Positions 26,900 to 35,526 of a DNA stretch of 64,000 nt are shown here, one piece after another. The translations under genes were made by a program, and so were the position numbers. The notes under the pieces are model-generated. The model saw only the letters and a program-made list of their open reading frames with translations. It searched no databases and was not told the origin of the DNA. The DNA is from Streptomyces sp. NRRL S-646 (GTDB lineage: Bacteria; Actinomycetota; Actinomycetes; Streptomycetales; Streptomycetaceae): the NCBI RefSeq assembly GCF_000720765.1, contig NZ_JODC01000016.1, positions 1 through 64,000 on the forward strand, in the 5' to 3' direction. Positions within the stretch are counted from its first letter, which is position 1; every line of letters begins with the position of its first letter.

Positions 26900-28537
26900 A
26901 TGCCGGAGGGGTTGGCCCAGTGGGGGCCAGAGCTTTTCATGACGCGGGAACGGGAGCGACGTAGCGGCCCGGCACCGGAGAACCACAGGGGAAGGGACAT
27001 CCTGCAAGGGGGGTTCGAGCCTTGCCTGTTGGCCGTTCTGCTGCTGTCGGTGGGCAGGGAATCGGACACCGGTCTCACCAATGGGTGGTTGCCGAGGGTG
27101 CTCGCCCGCACTGGCCATCTCGCGCGCGCGACCGAGTTGGCGTACACGATCAGTGACGAACTCGAGCAGGGCACGGAGCTTCTGGAGCTGGTGAAGGCCG
27201 GGGCGGGCGCCGGAGACCTGTGCGGCGCCCAGGCGTTGGCCGAATCCATTCCCGTACGGCAGCTGCGGGACCAGGCGCTGGTCGCCCTTGTGCCGGAGTG
27301 GGCCCGTGCCGGTGAGCGTGACAGGGCGCTCGCTCTGGCGGAGAGAATTCGCTACCCGCACAACTGGGCATGGGCCTGGGCCCTGTTGGCGAAGGCGGTG
27401 GCGGACAGCGGAGACATCGACGCGGCGCTCGGATTCGCCGCTCGCGCCGACGACGAGGTGAGTTCCTACGCCGTCGAGGGAACCGAGCAGGTACTCGCCC
27501 TCCTCGTGGAGGTGGCCGTCGCAACCGGCGACCGTGATCGGGCCGTCGCACTCGCCGACCGTGTGGAGGCCGTCGCCCGGTCCGGCACCCCGGCAGGATG
27601 GTCCAAACCCCGGTCCCTGGTAGCGGTGTTGGCCCGTGAGGTGCTTGCGGGAGACCTTGGTCGGCTCGACGCTCTCCTACGTCCCGTGCCCGTTCCCGCC
27701 ATCAAGGCCGGGGGAACGCTCTGTGGGTGGGCGCTCGGTGAAGCCTTCGACCAGGACACAGGCCGGGAAGAAGACCTGTCAGAAGACTTGGGAGACCCGG
27801 AAGACTTGGTAGGAGACCCGGACGAGGACACCGCACGCCCGATCCTCCTCCAATCTCCGCTCAACGCCTGGGACTTGGCGTGTGTGCTGGACGCCGTCAC
27901 CGAAACCGCCGACCGCGACGTGGCTTTGGCCCTGGCCGACCGGGCCGAGACAGTGCTCGAGACCGGTGACGGCCCTCATCACGACATTCTGCTGAGGTCC
28001 GTGACACTCCTGCTGGCCCGGCATGGGCAGGCCGAGCGGACCATGGCACTCGTCGAACTCCTCGACCCCGATCTGTCCGTGCCGCGGCATGCCGAGGTCG
28101 TCGGGGAAATGGCCCGCTCCGGCGACACGGGAGGGGCCGAGTGTCTGGCTCGCGCGATCACCGACCGCCGGGCACAGGACAGGGCGCTGATCGGAGTGGT
28201 CCGGGAACTGGCTCGCCGCGGGGATCTGGGCCGAGCGGAATCCCTCGTCCATTCGATCAATGACCGTTGGGCCCAGGGCGAGGCGTTGGTGGCGGTCGTC
28301 CGGGAGACGGCCCGGCATGGCGATCCGGGCCGGGCCGGGACTCTCGCCCGATCGATCGCCTACCGCGCGACACAGGCCCGCGCACTGGCCGAACTCGCGG
28401 AACTGTCCGAGCCGTTCGACGCCCGCAGGCTCGCCGCACAGGCTGTGGCTCTCGACAGCTGGCGCACCGTCCTGCCGGTTCTGGAGCGGATCGTGCCCCG
28501 TTCGTTCGCGCTCATCGTCGATCGGATGACGAGCTGA
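26900..28537 (+). CDS. Helical-repeat (TPR-like) protein
   Basis: A protein of about 545 residues built of degenerate helical repeats. The clearest are near the C-terminus: AECLARAITDRRAQDRALIG, RAESLVHSINDRWAQGEALV and RAGTLARSIAYRATQARALA, each followed by a linker of the type E.ARRGDLG. Similar units run from about residue 70. An acidic stretch (EEDLSEDLGDPEDLVGDPDE) interrupts the array near residue 300. Such arrays bind partner proteins and occur at the C-termini of actinomycete signalling or defence NTPases. The frame is open leftwards into IS110-derived DNA, so the natural N-terminus may have been lost; ATG at 26900 with AGGGGGA upstream is the best present start. Function unknown. Confidence 0.65.
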   Translation: MPEGLAQWGPELFMTRERERRSGPAPENHRGRDILQGGFEPCLLAVLLLSVGRESDTGLTNGWLPRVLARTGHLARATELAYTISDELEQGTELLELVKAGAGAGDLCGAQALAESIPVRQLRDQALVALVPEWARAGERDRALALAERIRYPHNWAWAWALLAKAVADSGDIDAALGFAARADDEVSSYAVEGTEQVLALLVEVAVATGDRDRAVALADRVEAVARSGTPAGWSKPRSLVAVLAREVLAGDLGRLDALLRPVPVPAIKAGGTLCGWALGEAFDQDTGREEDLSEDLGDPEDLVGDPDEDTARPILLQSPLNAWDLACVLDAVTETADRDVALALADRAETVLETGDGPHHDILLRSVTLLLARHGQAERTMALVELLDPDLSVPRHAEVVGEMARSGDTGGAECLARAITDRRAQDRALIGVVRELARRGDLGRAESLVHSINDRWAQGEALVAVVRETARHGDPGRAGTLARSIAYRATQARALAELAELSEPFDARRLAAQAVALDSWRTVLPVLERIVPRSFALIVDRMTS

Positions 28538-28709
28538 TGCGTGGCGAGGGACGGCAGCCTGCCGGGCCGTAGGCCTCCTCGTCCACCAGACCACGGCATC
28601 TCAACACGGGCACCGATCGCATCGTCGGGGGGCCGGACGTCGCCGGACGCCACCGTCGTCACCCCATGATGGTCACTGCATTGTCACTGCCGACTGCGAG
28701 ACTCGTTCC

Positions 28710-30743
28710 ATGATTTCGAAGCTGCCCTTGTACAGCCCTCGTTGGCGTGATCTTGACGGCGTGAAGGCCGAGGAGGTGGAGGCGCTCCTGGAGCAGATGG
28801 CGTCCGCGTCCGCCACCGGGAGCGGCGAGGCATGGAAGCAGACCTGGACGTACCTGGCGGCCGGCCTGATGAACGACGGAACCGTCTCCGACGGGGCCTA
28901 TGCGGCCCTGCCGCATCTCGTCGAGGCGGCAGCGGCCTTGCCTCCTGGACAGACCGTGGACTTCTGGGTGGACCTGGGCTGCATCGTGACCGCCGACTAC
29001 CGGCCGCCCGTCCCGGCCGATCTGGAGGCGGGGTTCGGCGCCGCTCTGCGTCTGGCCGAGCGGGCGGCCATCCGGAGCCTCCTCGCCGCCGAGACTGCCG
29101 CGCAGGCCCGCGCCCATCTCGCGCTCTCCTGCGTGGCGTTCGCCGGCCACCACATGGGCGAAGCGCTGGGGAGGTTCCTGGATCTCCGGGACAGCGGCCT
29201 CCTGTTGGTGTGCCCCGAGTGCGGGAGCGACACCGAGATTTCCGAGTTCCTCGCGGATGCGGCGCGTCCGCCTTCCGAGGTTCCAGAGCTGCCTGATCCC
29301 GCCCATGTCCGGGAGGGAGGACATCCGTGGGGCGAGGTCGCCGAAGCAGTGCAGGAGAATGCGCTGGGAGAGGAGTGGGAGTCCTTCCTGCGGGTGGCGC
29401 GTGGGGTTGCGGCGGCCGGGGTACCTGCCGAGACACCGGGGCAGGCTGTCCTGTGCCTGGTCGCCGGCGTGGTCGCGGTCAACGGCCCCCTGCAACAGGC
29501 CGCAACGGAACTGGCCTGCCAACTGATGTCGCTCACCGGGTACTTCCGCTGCTGGGACTGCGAACAGACGTGGACGATCGCCGACGGCCTGGCGGAGAAT
29601 CCGGACGGTGCGCGACCCCGGGTCCATCCGACAGCGGCGTTGACAGACCACGACGGCCCGGCTGCCAGTGTGGACTCGACGGTAGCCGGCCCGGCAGGCG
29701 AAGCAGCGACACGGTTCCGGCGGGACGGGAACGTGGTGCTCGCCGCCGACGGCACGCCCTGGGGCCGTATATCGGTGTTCGCCGAGTCCGCGCCTGATGC
29801 ATCCGGGGGTGTCAACGCACTGGCGGTGGTATCCGGCCCAGGTCGGCCGACGCTCGTGGCGGGTGCAGGGGACGGGGGCAGCCTTTGCCTGTGGGACGTG
29901 GTCGACGGCCGGCTCGTCCATGGCCCCCTGCCAGGGCATCCGGACCGCATCCGTTCGATGACGGCCCTGCCGCTGCCCGACGACCATGTCCTTCTGGCGA
30001 GCGGAGGCGACACCGGGACGATCGCCGTGTGGAACCCCGTCACCGGGCAGCCGGTTCGCGAACCGGCCGGCGACTGGCCCGGCGGGGTGACCGGCATGTG
30101 CACCGCGACGATCCCCGACGGCCGCACCCTGCTCGTCACCGCCACACCCCGAGGAGCGGTCCGGCTGTGGGACCCGGAGACCGGTGAATGCGTCGGGCGG
30201 CTCAATCCCTACGGCAGTCCGATCCAGTCGATCGCGGCCGTTCCGATCGCCGCCGACCACACGCTGATCGCGGCCTCGGACACCGCCGGCCGCCTTCACA
30301 TGTGGGATCCAGCCGTCGACGACCCCTGGGAGACCGGCGCGGCCGTGCAACTGAATGCACGCGCGCTGGCCGATGCAGACCACCGGGTAGCTGCTGTGGC
30401 CGCTGTGCCCACCCACGACCGAACCGTGCTGGCCACGGGAGACAACCGTGGCGTGGTCGTGCTGTGGGACCCTGCCACCGGTGCTCCGATCGGTGACAGT
30501 CTGCCCTTCTCGACAGGCACCGCCGGCTTGCCGCTCATCACCGCCACCACCCTGCGCGACGGCCGCACGGTCGTGGTCACCGGCACCCAACACGGTCACC
30601 GACTGCGGATATGGGAACCGGAGACCGGCGTCGTGGAACATATCGCCCTGGACGTGGGCCTGAACTGTCTGGCGACCGCGGGTCCGGACCTGATCGCCGG
30701 ACACGACCGCGGAGTCCTCAGTCTCCCGCTCACCAGAGAGTGA
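28710..30743 (+). CDS. HEAT-like/WD40-type beta-propeller protein
   Basis: A 677-residue protein. Residues 1-290 are mostly helical (WTYLAAGLMNDGTVSDGAYA, ALPHLVEAAAALP, RAHLALSCVAFAGHHMGEAL) and include a possible metal knuckle LLVCPECGSDTE near 168 and FRCWDCEQTW near 280. Residues 360-677 carry about six WD40-like blades marked by SLCLWDVVDGRLV, TIAVWNPVTGQPV, AVRLWDPETGECV, RLHMWDPAVDDP, VVVLWDPATGAPI and RLRIWEPETGVVE. The helical half resembles immunity-type or scaffold proteins of Streptomyces; that is inference. ATG at 28710 has only weak GAGAC upstream. The gene is monocistronic, and a strong hairpin follows about 115 bp downstream. Confidence 0.82.
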   Translation: MISKLPLYSPRWRDLDGVKAEEVEALLEQMASASATGSGEAWKQTWTYLAAGLMNDGTVSDGAYAALPHLVEAAAALPPGQTVDFWVDLGCIVTADYRPPVPADLEAGFGAALRLAERAAIRSLLAAETAAQARAHLALSCVAFAGHHMGEALGRFLDLRDSGLLLVCPECGSDTEISEFLADAARPPSEVPELPDPAHVREGGHPWGEVAEAVQENALGEEWESFLRVARGVAAAGVPAETPGQAVLCLVAGVVAVNGPLQQAATELACQLMSLTGYFRCWDCEQTWTIADGLAENPDGARPRVHPTAALTDHDGPAASVDSTVAGPAGEAATRFRRDGNVVLAADGTPWGRISVFAESAPDASGGVNALAVVSGPGRPTLVAGAGDGGSLCLWDVVDGRLVHGPLPGHPDRIRSMTALPLPDDHVLLASGGDTGTIAVWNPVTGQPVREPAGDWPGGVTGMCTATIPDGRTLLVTATPRGAVRLWDPETGECVGRLNPYGSPIQSIAAVPIAADHTLIAASDTAGRLHMWDPAVDDPWETGAAVQLNARALADADHRVAAVAAVPTHDRTVLATGDNRGVVVLWDPATGAPIGDSLPFSTGTAGLPLITATTLRDGRTVVVTGTQHGHRLRIWEPETGVVEHIALDVGLNCLATAGPDLIAGHDRGVLSLPLTRE

Positions 30744-30857
30744 AGGCGCTCGGCCGCAATCCGTCCCATCCCGTCGCGCGAGGCCTCGGCACGGGATGGA
30801 TCCCGGGACCTGCGGGGCGTATGCGACGGGCCGATGTACTCCAGCCGTAGATCGTTC

Positions 30858-30891
30858 CGGTCCTCCTCGGGGCCGGTCCCGAGGAGGACCG
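30858..30891. terminator. 14-bp perfect hairpin after the WD40-type gene
   Basis: CGGTCCTCCTCGGG / CCCGAGGAGGACCG with a 6-nt loop. It lies between the stop at 30743 and the IS5-like remnant, whose conserved part starts immediately after it. It could be a terminator or a fold-back left at the truncation point. Confidence 0.55.
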
Positions 30892-31345
30892 ACCGCCAAA
30901 GTCCACCTCGCTTGCAACGGTCGCGGCCGTCCCCTCGCGATCCTGGTGACACCGAGCCAGCGCCACGACAGCATCTGCGCACGCCCGCTCCCGGCACGCA
31001 TCCGCGTTCCCCGCACCGACGTCGGTCGACCCCGCTGCAGGCCTGATCAGGTCATCGCCGACAGGGCATACAGCTCCCGCGGTTTCCGTGCCTACCTACG
31101 AAAACACGGCATCGCGCACACCATCCCGGAGAAGAACGACCAGCGACGGCACCGGCAGAACCGGGGCCGACGCGGCGGGCGACCACCGGCGTTCGACCGG
31201 GAGACCTACCGCAGACGCAACATCATCGAACGCTGCTTCAACCGACTCAAGGGCTTCCGCGCCATCGCGACCAGGTAAGAGAAGACCGCGACCTCCTACG
31301 AAGCGGCGGTCACACTCGCGTCATTCCCACTCTGGGCAAGATCTG
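30892..31345 (+). pseudogene. IS5 family transposase, truncated with premature stop
   Basis: The frame reads GGPTAKVHLACNGRGRPLAI, DQVIADRAYSSRGFRAYLRK (second catalytic Asp) and NIIERCFNRLKGFRAIATR (catalytic Glu), typical of the IS427-like IS5 group. The first aspartate and N-terminus are absent. A TAA at 31276 follows IATR, where the family normally has a tyrosine codon, and the same frame then continues EKTATSYEAAVTLASFPLWA to the natural end. So it is 5'-truncated and carries one nonsense change. Confidence 0.8.
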
Positions 31346-31528
31346 TTCGAAGACGGACTCTCGTTGCTCTTGAGACTCGGACCAACAGGTCGTTGACCAT
31401 CGGCCGGAGCCCTCCTGCTCACCGGTCCGAGGCCGTCCTGCGAAGGCAACACGGCGGCCGGCCCGCGCCGTGTCAGGGCACGGTCAGCAGGACCCGTGCC
31501 CCGGCGCCGCGCTCGCCTGCGCACCCTC

Positions 31529-32203
31529 TCAGTGAGACAGCCTCCACGTATGCACGTGTTCCCAGGCCAGGGTGTTCCACCAGCGGCCCGTCCAGTCGTC
31601 GCTGCGGGTGCGGTAGAGGGTGACCGTGTCGCCGAGGAAGGTGGGCGGGAAGGCCACGGGGAGCCCGGTGACGTACTCCTGAGCCTCTTCGAACAGGTCC
31701 GGACGGACGTACATGTCGTGGGAGAGCAGCGACAGATGGGCCCGGAAGGTGGCCGGGTCGAAGAGGTGCTCGGCGGGGTTGGGTGCCGGTTCGTCGAGGG
31801 GCGTCACCGCCTCGTCGATCCTGGCGGCCAGGTCGCTGAAGGCCGTGTTCGGTGTGGCGCCGTCGGCGAGGTGGTGGACGTCGTATACGAGGCCCACGCC
31901 CTGCCGGCGGACGCCGGCATTGTGGACCGTGAAGGCTGGCACGTCGGCGACGGCCTCGGTCACGGCCGCGATGATCTCGGCTTCGGGGGCCGGGAGATGA
32001 CGGCTGCCGACCAGCGTCGCGTGAGGCGGGAAGGCCCCGGCGGAGACGAATCCGTACTGCGCCTTCAGCTGCCCGGTCACGGCGGTGACCGCCGCGCAGG
32101 TGGCCGGGTCCGGACGCAGATAGACGCCGTAGCGGTAGGGGTCGCCGGCCCCCCGCCCGAAGCGGAGGTTGGCCGCCGGGACGGTGATGGTGTTCGTGAT
32201 CAT
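31529..32203 (-). CDS. 2H phosphoesterase (2'-5' RNA ligase-like)
   Basis: A 224-residue protein of the 2H superfamily. The paired HxT/S motifs are PPHATLVGSR near residue 60 and RAHLSLLSHD near 165, both intact, in a normal bilobal spacing. Members open cyclic phosphodiesters or join and cleave 2',5' bonds. ATG at 32203 is 20 nt after the stop of the solute-binding protein gene, so it is the last cistron of the LacI-controlled transport operon. This suggests it acts on an imported cyclic or bridged sugar phosphate, not on tRNA. That role is inference. There is no signal peptide; it is cytoplasmic. Confidence 0.88.
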   Translation of the reverse strand: MITNTITVPAANLRFGRGAGDPYRYGVYLRPDPATCAAVTAVTGQLKAQYGFVSAGAFPPHATLVGSRHLPAPEAEIIAAVTEAVADVPAFTVHNAGVRRQGVGLVYDVHHLADGATPNTAFSDLAARIDEAVTPLDEPAPNPAEHLFDPATFRAHLSLLSHDMYVRPDLFEEAQEYVTGLPVAFPPTFLGDTVTLYRTRSDDWTGRWWNTLAWEHVHTWRLSH

Positions 32204-32223
32204 TGACGTGGTCCGGGTCCCGG

Positions 32224-33615
32224 TCACCGGCCCGCCTGCTTCCGGTACGCCTGGATCTTCGCCGTGCCCGCCGTCTCGGCCGCCTTCAGGGCGCTGTCCA
32301 GAGAGGTCTGGCCGCTGAACGCCTTTTGCATCTCGGGTACGACCGCGTCCCGCACGCCCTGCATGGCGCCGGTGAAGCAGCCGGCCGTGGCTGTGGTCGC
32401 CGGGGTGCTGTCGAACTGCTTGTCGAGCACGTTGTACGAGGCGTTCTTGGCCAGGAAGGCCTTCCAGGTGGGCGACTTGGCCACGTCCGTGTTGATGGGG
32501 GCGTAGCCAGACGCCATGGCGAAACGTTCCTGCGCGGGCGCGGAGGCCAGGAAGCTGATCAGCTTCCAGCTCGCCACCTGCTCGGCCGCGCTGTGTCCGA
32601 CCTGGTCGACCCACAGGGCCGCGCCGCCGACGGCGGCGCCCGAGGTGGTCTTCGGACCGGACAGAGGGTAGGGCAGCGCGCTGTAGCCCTTCATGCCGGC
32701 CAGGGTGAGGCCGCCGATGCCGCCGCTGGAGTTGAACATCATGGCGACCTTGCCCGAGGTGAACGCGGCCAGCGCGGCATTGCCGTCGGTACCCGTGTCC
32801 AGGGCGACGCCGTCGGTGTAGAGCTTGGCCACCGTGGCGATGGCGGACTTCTGGGGCGCGCTGGTCAGGGACAGGGCTGTTGCCCCGGAGCCCTCGCGGC
32901 CGTTGCCCGGGGTGCAGTAGGGCCGGCCGGATGCGGCCGTCAGTTGCTCGAACCACCAGTCGTCGAAGGGCTGGTCCAGCCCCTTCACCGCCGGCAGGGC
33001 GGCGTGGATCTTGCGTGCGGCGACGGCCAGACCCGACAGGGTCCCGAGGGTCGACTTGTCCACGCCGGCCTTGGCCAGCAGTTTGTCGTTGACGTACAGC
33101 AGAGGCATCGACGTGTTCAGCGGTACGGCGAGCAGCTTGCCGCCGGCGGTGTAGTAACTGCGCGCGGCCGGGCGGAGCTTGTCGAGGTCCAGGCCCCCGG
33201 GGTTGGCGGCCGCCATCGCCCGAGCGGATACGGTCTGCCGGGCATCGCGCAGATAACCGCTGGTGATGTCGTTGGTGAGCATCACCGACGGTGTGCCGCC
33301 GTTGCGGACGGCGGAGGTGTACTTGGCGATGGCGTCGGCGTAGCTGCCCTGGAAGGACGCCTTGACCACGATCTTGCCGCTGTTTGCCTTGTTGAACGCG
33401 TCGATCTCGGCCTGCAGCGCCTGCCCGGCCGGTCCCCCGAGTCCGTGCCAGAGGGTGATGGTCACGGGCTGCTTGGCTGCGGCGAGCGCGGAGGGTCCGG
33501 GGGCGGCTCCGGTGGCCTCCTTGCCTGCCGTTCCCGACCCGCCGCAGGCGGACAGGACCATGGCACCCACGGCCATCGCGCAAGCGGCTCCGAACAACGA
33601 GGATCTTCTGGGCAT
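32224..33615 (-). CDS. UgpB-like ABC transporter solute-binding lipoprotein
   Basis: A 463-residue extracytoplasmic binding protein. The signal peptide ends in a lipobox VLSACG near residue 24. VTITLWHGLGGPAGQALQAE, KANSGKIVVKASFQGSYADA and GGTPSVMLTNDITSGYL match the UgpB subgroup of CUT1 binding proteins, as do FDDWWFEQL, PYCTPGNGREG and FNSSGGIGGL. UgpB relatives bind glycerol-3-phosphate or glycerophosphodiesters. That points to a phosphorylated ligand and fits the HAD and 2H enzymes in the regulon. ATG at 33615 follows AAGGAAG by 6 nt. Both permease genes lie upstream in the same operon. Confidence 0.9.
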   Translation of the reverse strand: MPRRSSLFGAACAMAVGAMVLSACGGSGTAGKEATGAAPGPSALAAAKQPVTITLWHGLGGPAGQALQAEIDAFNKANSGKIVVKASFQGSYADAIAKYTSAVRNGGTPSVMLTNDITSGYLRDARQTVSARAMAAANPGGLDLDKLRPAARSYYTAGGKLLAVPLNTSMPLLYVNDKLLAKAGVDKSTLGTLSGLAVAARKIHAALPAVKGLDQPFDDWWFEQLTAASGRPYCTPGNGREGSGATALSLTSAPQKSAIATVAKLYTDGVALDTGTDGNAALAAFTSGKVAMMFNSSGGIGGLTLAGMKGYSALPYPLSGPKTTSGAAVGGAALWVDQVGHSAAEQVASWKLISFLASAPAQERFAMASGYAPINTDVAKSPTWKAFLAKNASYNVLDKQFDSTPATTATAGCFTGAMQGVRDAVVPEMQKAFSGQTSLDSALKAAETAGTAKIQAYRKQAGR

Positions 33616-33728
33616 GACGAGCTTCCTTGTCTTGGTGTTCACGGTATCTGCGGCACGCCGGACAGGCCTGCCGGGCAACGCGGCCGGCCACGGAGTGAAC
33701 CGGTCGCACAGGGGTGGGAGCCGGGCGG

Positions 33729-34550
33729 CTAGGCGGTGACCCGCGAGGCGAGTCCCCGCACCAGGAACCGCTGTCCGAACAGGACCAGCAGCAAGGTGGG
33801 GAGCAGGACGAGCAGGGTCCCGGCGTAGATCACGGCTGGTGAGGTGGCCTGGTCGAGGACGAGTTGCGCCAGTCCGACCTGAACGGTGCGCCGGCTGGGC
33901 GAGTCGGTGATGAGCAGCGGCCAGAAGTAGCCGTTCCACGCTGACAGAGCGCACCACATCGCCGCCGTCATCAACTGGGGCCGGGCCATGGGCAGTACGA
34001 CGTGCAGCAGCGCCCGCAGATCCCCGCACCCGTCCAGCCGGGCGGCCTCCCACACCTCCCGCGGCTGGGCGAGGAACGCCTGCCGCAGCAGGAACACCGC
34101 GTAGCCGGCGGCGAGATACGGAATGACGATGCCGAGCAGGGTGTCGCGCAGTCCGAGGGCGGAGACCAGGTCGTAGTTGGGGATGACGAGACTCTCGCCG
34201 GGAATGGCGAGCGTGGCGAGGACCAACGCGAAGGCGATACCGCGTCCTCGCCAGCGCGGGAAGACCAGTGCGTACGCGGCGAGCGCGGCGGTGATCAGCT
34301 GGGCCGTCGCCTGCAGCACGGTGACCGCGACGCTGACCAGGTACTGCCGGGTCAGTGATGAGGAGTCGAGGGCGAACCGCAGGTTGTCGAGTATCAGCCG
34401 GTCCGGCCTCGGCAGGAGTTGCCCGGCGGCGACGTCGGCCCTGGGCAGCAGCGCGGTGACGACGGTGACGTAGACCGGGAACACCACGATCAGGACCACG
34501 ATGGCCAGCCACAGCCAGCGCAGGACGGAACCGGCCCGTTCGCGTGTCAT
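33729..34550 (-). CDS. CUT1 ABC sugar permease, second subunit
   Basis: A 273-residue inner-membrane permease with six expected helices. The EAA loop is EVWEAARLDGCGDLRALLHV followed by VLPMARPQLMTA, which contacts the ATPase. It resembles UgpE/MalG-type subunits. ATG at 34550 overlaps the stop of the first permease by 4 nt (ATGA). No ATPase gene is in the operon, so it likely uses a shared ATPase such as MsiK. Confidence 0.92.
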   Translation of the reverse strand: MTRERAGSVLRWLWLAIVVLIVVFPVYVTVVTALLPRADVAAGQLLPRPDRLILDNLRFALDSSSLTRQYLVSVAVTVLQATAQLITAALAAYALVFPRWRGRGIAFALVLATLAIPGESLVIPNYDLVSALGLRDTLLGIVIPYLAAGYAVFLLRQAFLAQPREVWEAARLDGCGDLRALLHVVLPMARPQLMTAAMWCALSAWNGYFWPLLITDSPSRRTVQVGLAQLVLDQATSPAVIYAGTLLVLLPTLLLVLFGQRFLVRGLASRVTA

Positions 34551-35452
34551 GCCCACCTCCTGACTGTCCGGAACTGGATCGCAGTGATCGCGACGACGAG
34601 CAGCAGCAGGAAGACGGCCAGGGCCGAGGCGGAGCCGACCTGGGGCAGGGCCTCGCCGAACGCCCGTTGGTACAGCTCGTACACGAGCGTGGAGGTGGCG
34701 CCTGAGGGGCCGCCTTTGGTGAGGACCTGGATCTGGGTGAAGATCTGCAGCCCGCCGATCGTCTGGGTGACCAGGAGGAAGACGAGGGAGGGCCGGAGCA
34801 TCGGGACGATCACCGAACGGGCCAGGCGCAGACCGGACGCGCCGTCGAGCGCCGCCGCTTCGATCACCGACTGGTCGAGCTGTGAGATCGCGGCCAGCAG
34901 CACGAGGAACGCGAACCCGAACTGGTACCAGGCGGTGGTGGCGGCGACCGCGACGACGGCCCATACCGGCGTTCTCAGCCACTCGGGGCCGGTGATGCCC
35001 ATCTGGGCCAGCACCTCGTTCAGGGTGCCGACCGCGGGCGCGAACAGACCGGCGAACACGGCCGACGCGGCTGCCGCCGAGTACGCGAAGGGCAGGGTCA
35101 GCAGGAGTGACACCGCTGGGCGCGGCCGGCGCGCTGCCCGCCGCAGCGGGAGTACGGCCGCGAGCGCACCACCGACGGAGAGTGTCACGCTGAGCGCCGC
35201 GATGGCCACCGTGGCGTACAGCGCCCGTCGCAGGTCGGGCTCGGTGAACAGTTCGAGGTAGTGCGCGCCGCCCACGAACCGGGTGGGGTCGCCCAGCAGA
35301 TCGGTGTCGTACAGGCTCAGTACGACACCGCGCAGGACCGGCCAGTAAGCGAAGACGAGGAGCAGTCCGACGCAGGGCAGCACCATGAGCGGACCTGCCG
35401 GGCTGGAGCGGCCCGGTCGGCCGGAGCGACGGAGTGGAACGTTCCCAAACAT
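34547..35452 (-). CDS. CUT1 ABC sugar permease, first subunit
   Basis: A permease of up to 301 residues, UgpA/MalF-like, with six helices. The EAA loop is SVIEAAALDGASGLRLARSV followed by IVPMLRPSL. The first ATG (35452) lies inside a direct repeat of the LacI operator: the operator at 35435-35447 covers codons 2-6 (FGNVP) and the second operator lies just before the start. There is no ribosome binding site in front of 35452, so translation could be leaderless or begin further in (for example the Met before VLPCVGLLL). It is the first gene of the transport operon. Confidence 0.9.
   Translation of the reverse strand: MFGNVPLRRSGRPGRSSPAGPLMVLPCVGLLLVFAYWPVLRGVVLSLYDTDLLGDPTRFVGGAHYLELFTEPDLRRALYATVAIAALSVTLSVGGALAAVLPLRRAARRPRPAVSLLLTLPFAYSAAAASAVFAGLFAPAVGTLNEVLAQMGITGPEWLRTPVWAVVAVAATTAWYQFGFAFLVLLAAISQLDQSVIEAAALDGASGLRLARSVIVPMLRPSLVFLLVTQTIGGLQIFTQIQVLTKGGPSGATSTLVYELYQRAFGEALPQVGSASALAVFLLLLVVAITAIQFRTVRRWA
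35435..35447. promoter_or_regulatory. LacI operator copy 1 (inside the permease start)
   Basis: TGGAACGTTCCCA with the perfect palindrome GGAACGTTCC and the central CG typical of LacI-family sites. It overlaps the first permease codons. Confidence 0.75.
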
Positions 35453-35455
35453 GAG

Positions 35456-35468
35456 TGGAACGTTCCCA
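35456..35468. promoter_or_regulatory. LacI operator copy 2 (before the permease)
   Basis: The same TGGAACGTTCCCA, centre-to-centre 21 bp from copy 1, about two helical turns. It lies between the LacI gene and the permease operon. Confidence 0.8.
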
Positions 35469-35526
35469 TCGATCGCTTGAGGAGGACAGCACCGATCAGG
35501 TGAACAACGGGCAAAATACTGGCAGG

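Noticed and set aside
28659..31016. A 785-codon minus-strand open frame
   Set aside because: Antisense to the WD40-type gene, whose blades and codon pattern are on the plus strand.
31529..33709. A 726-codon minus-strand frame that looks like a fusion of binding protein and 2H phosphoesterase
   Set aside because: Only its last third (the 2H protein) is in the coding frame. The binding protein is read in another frame with its own start and stop.
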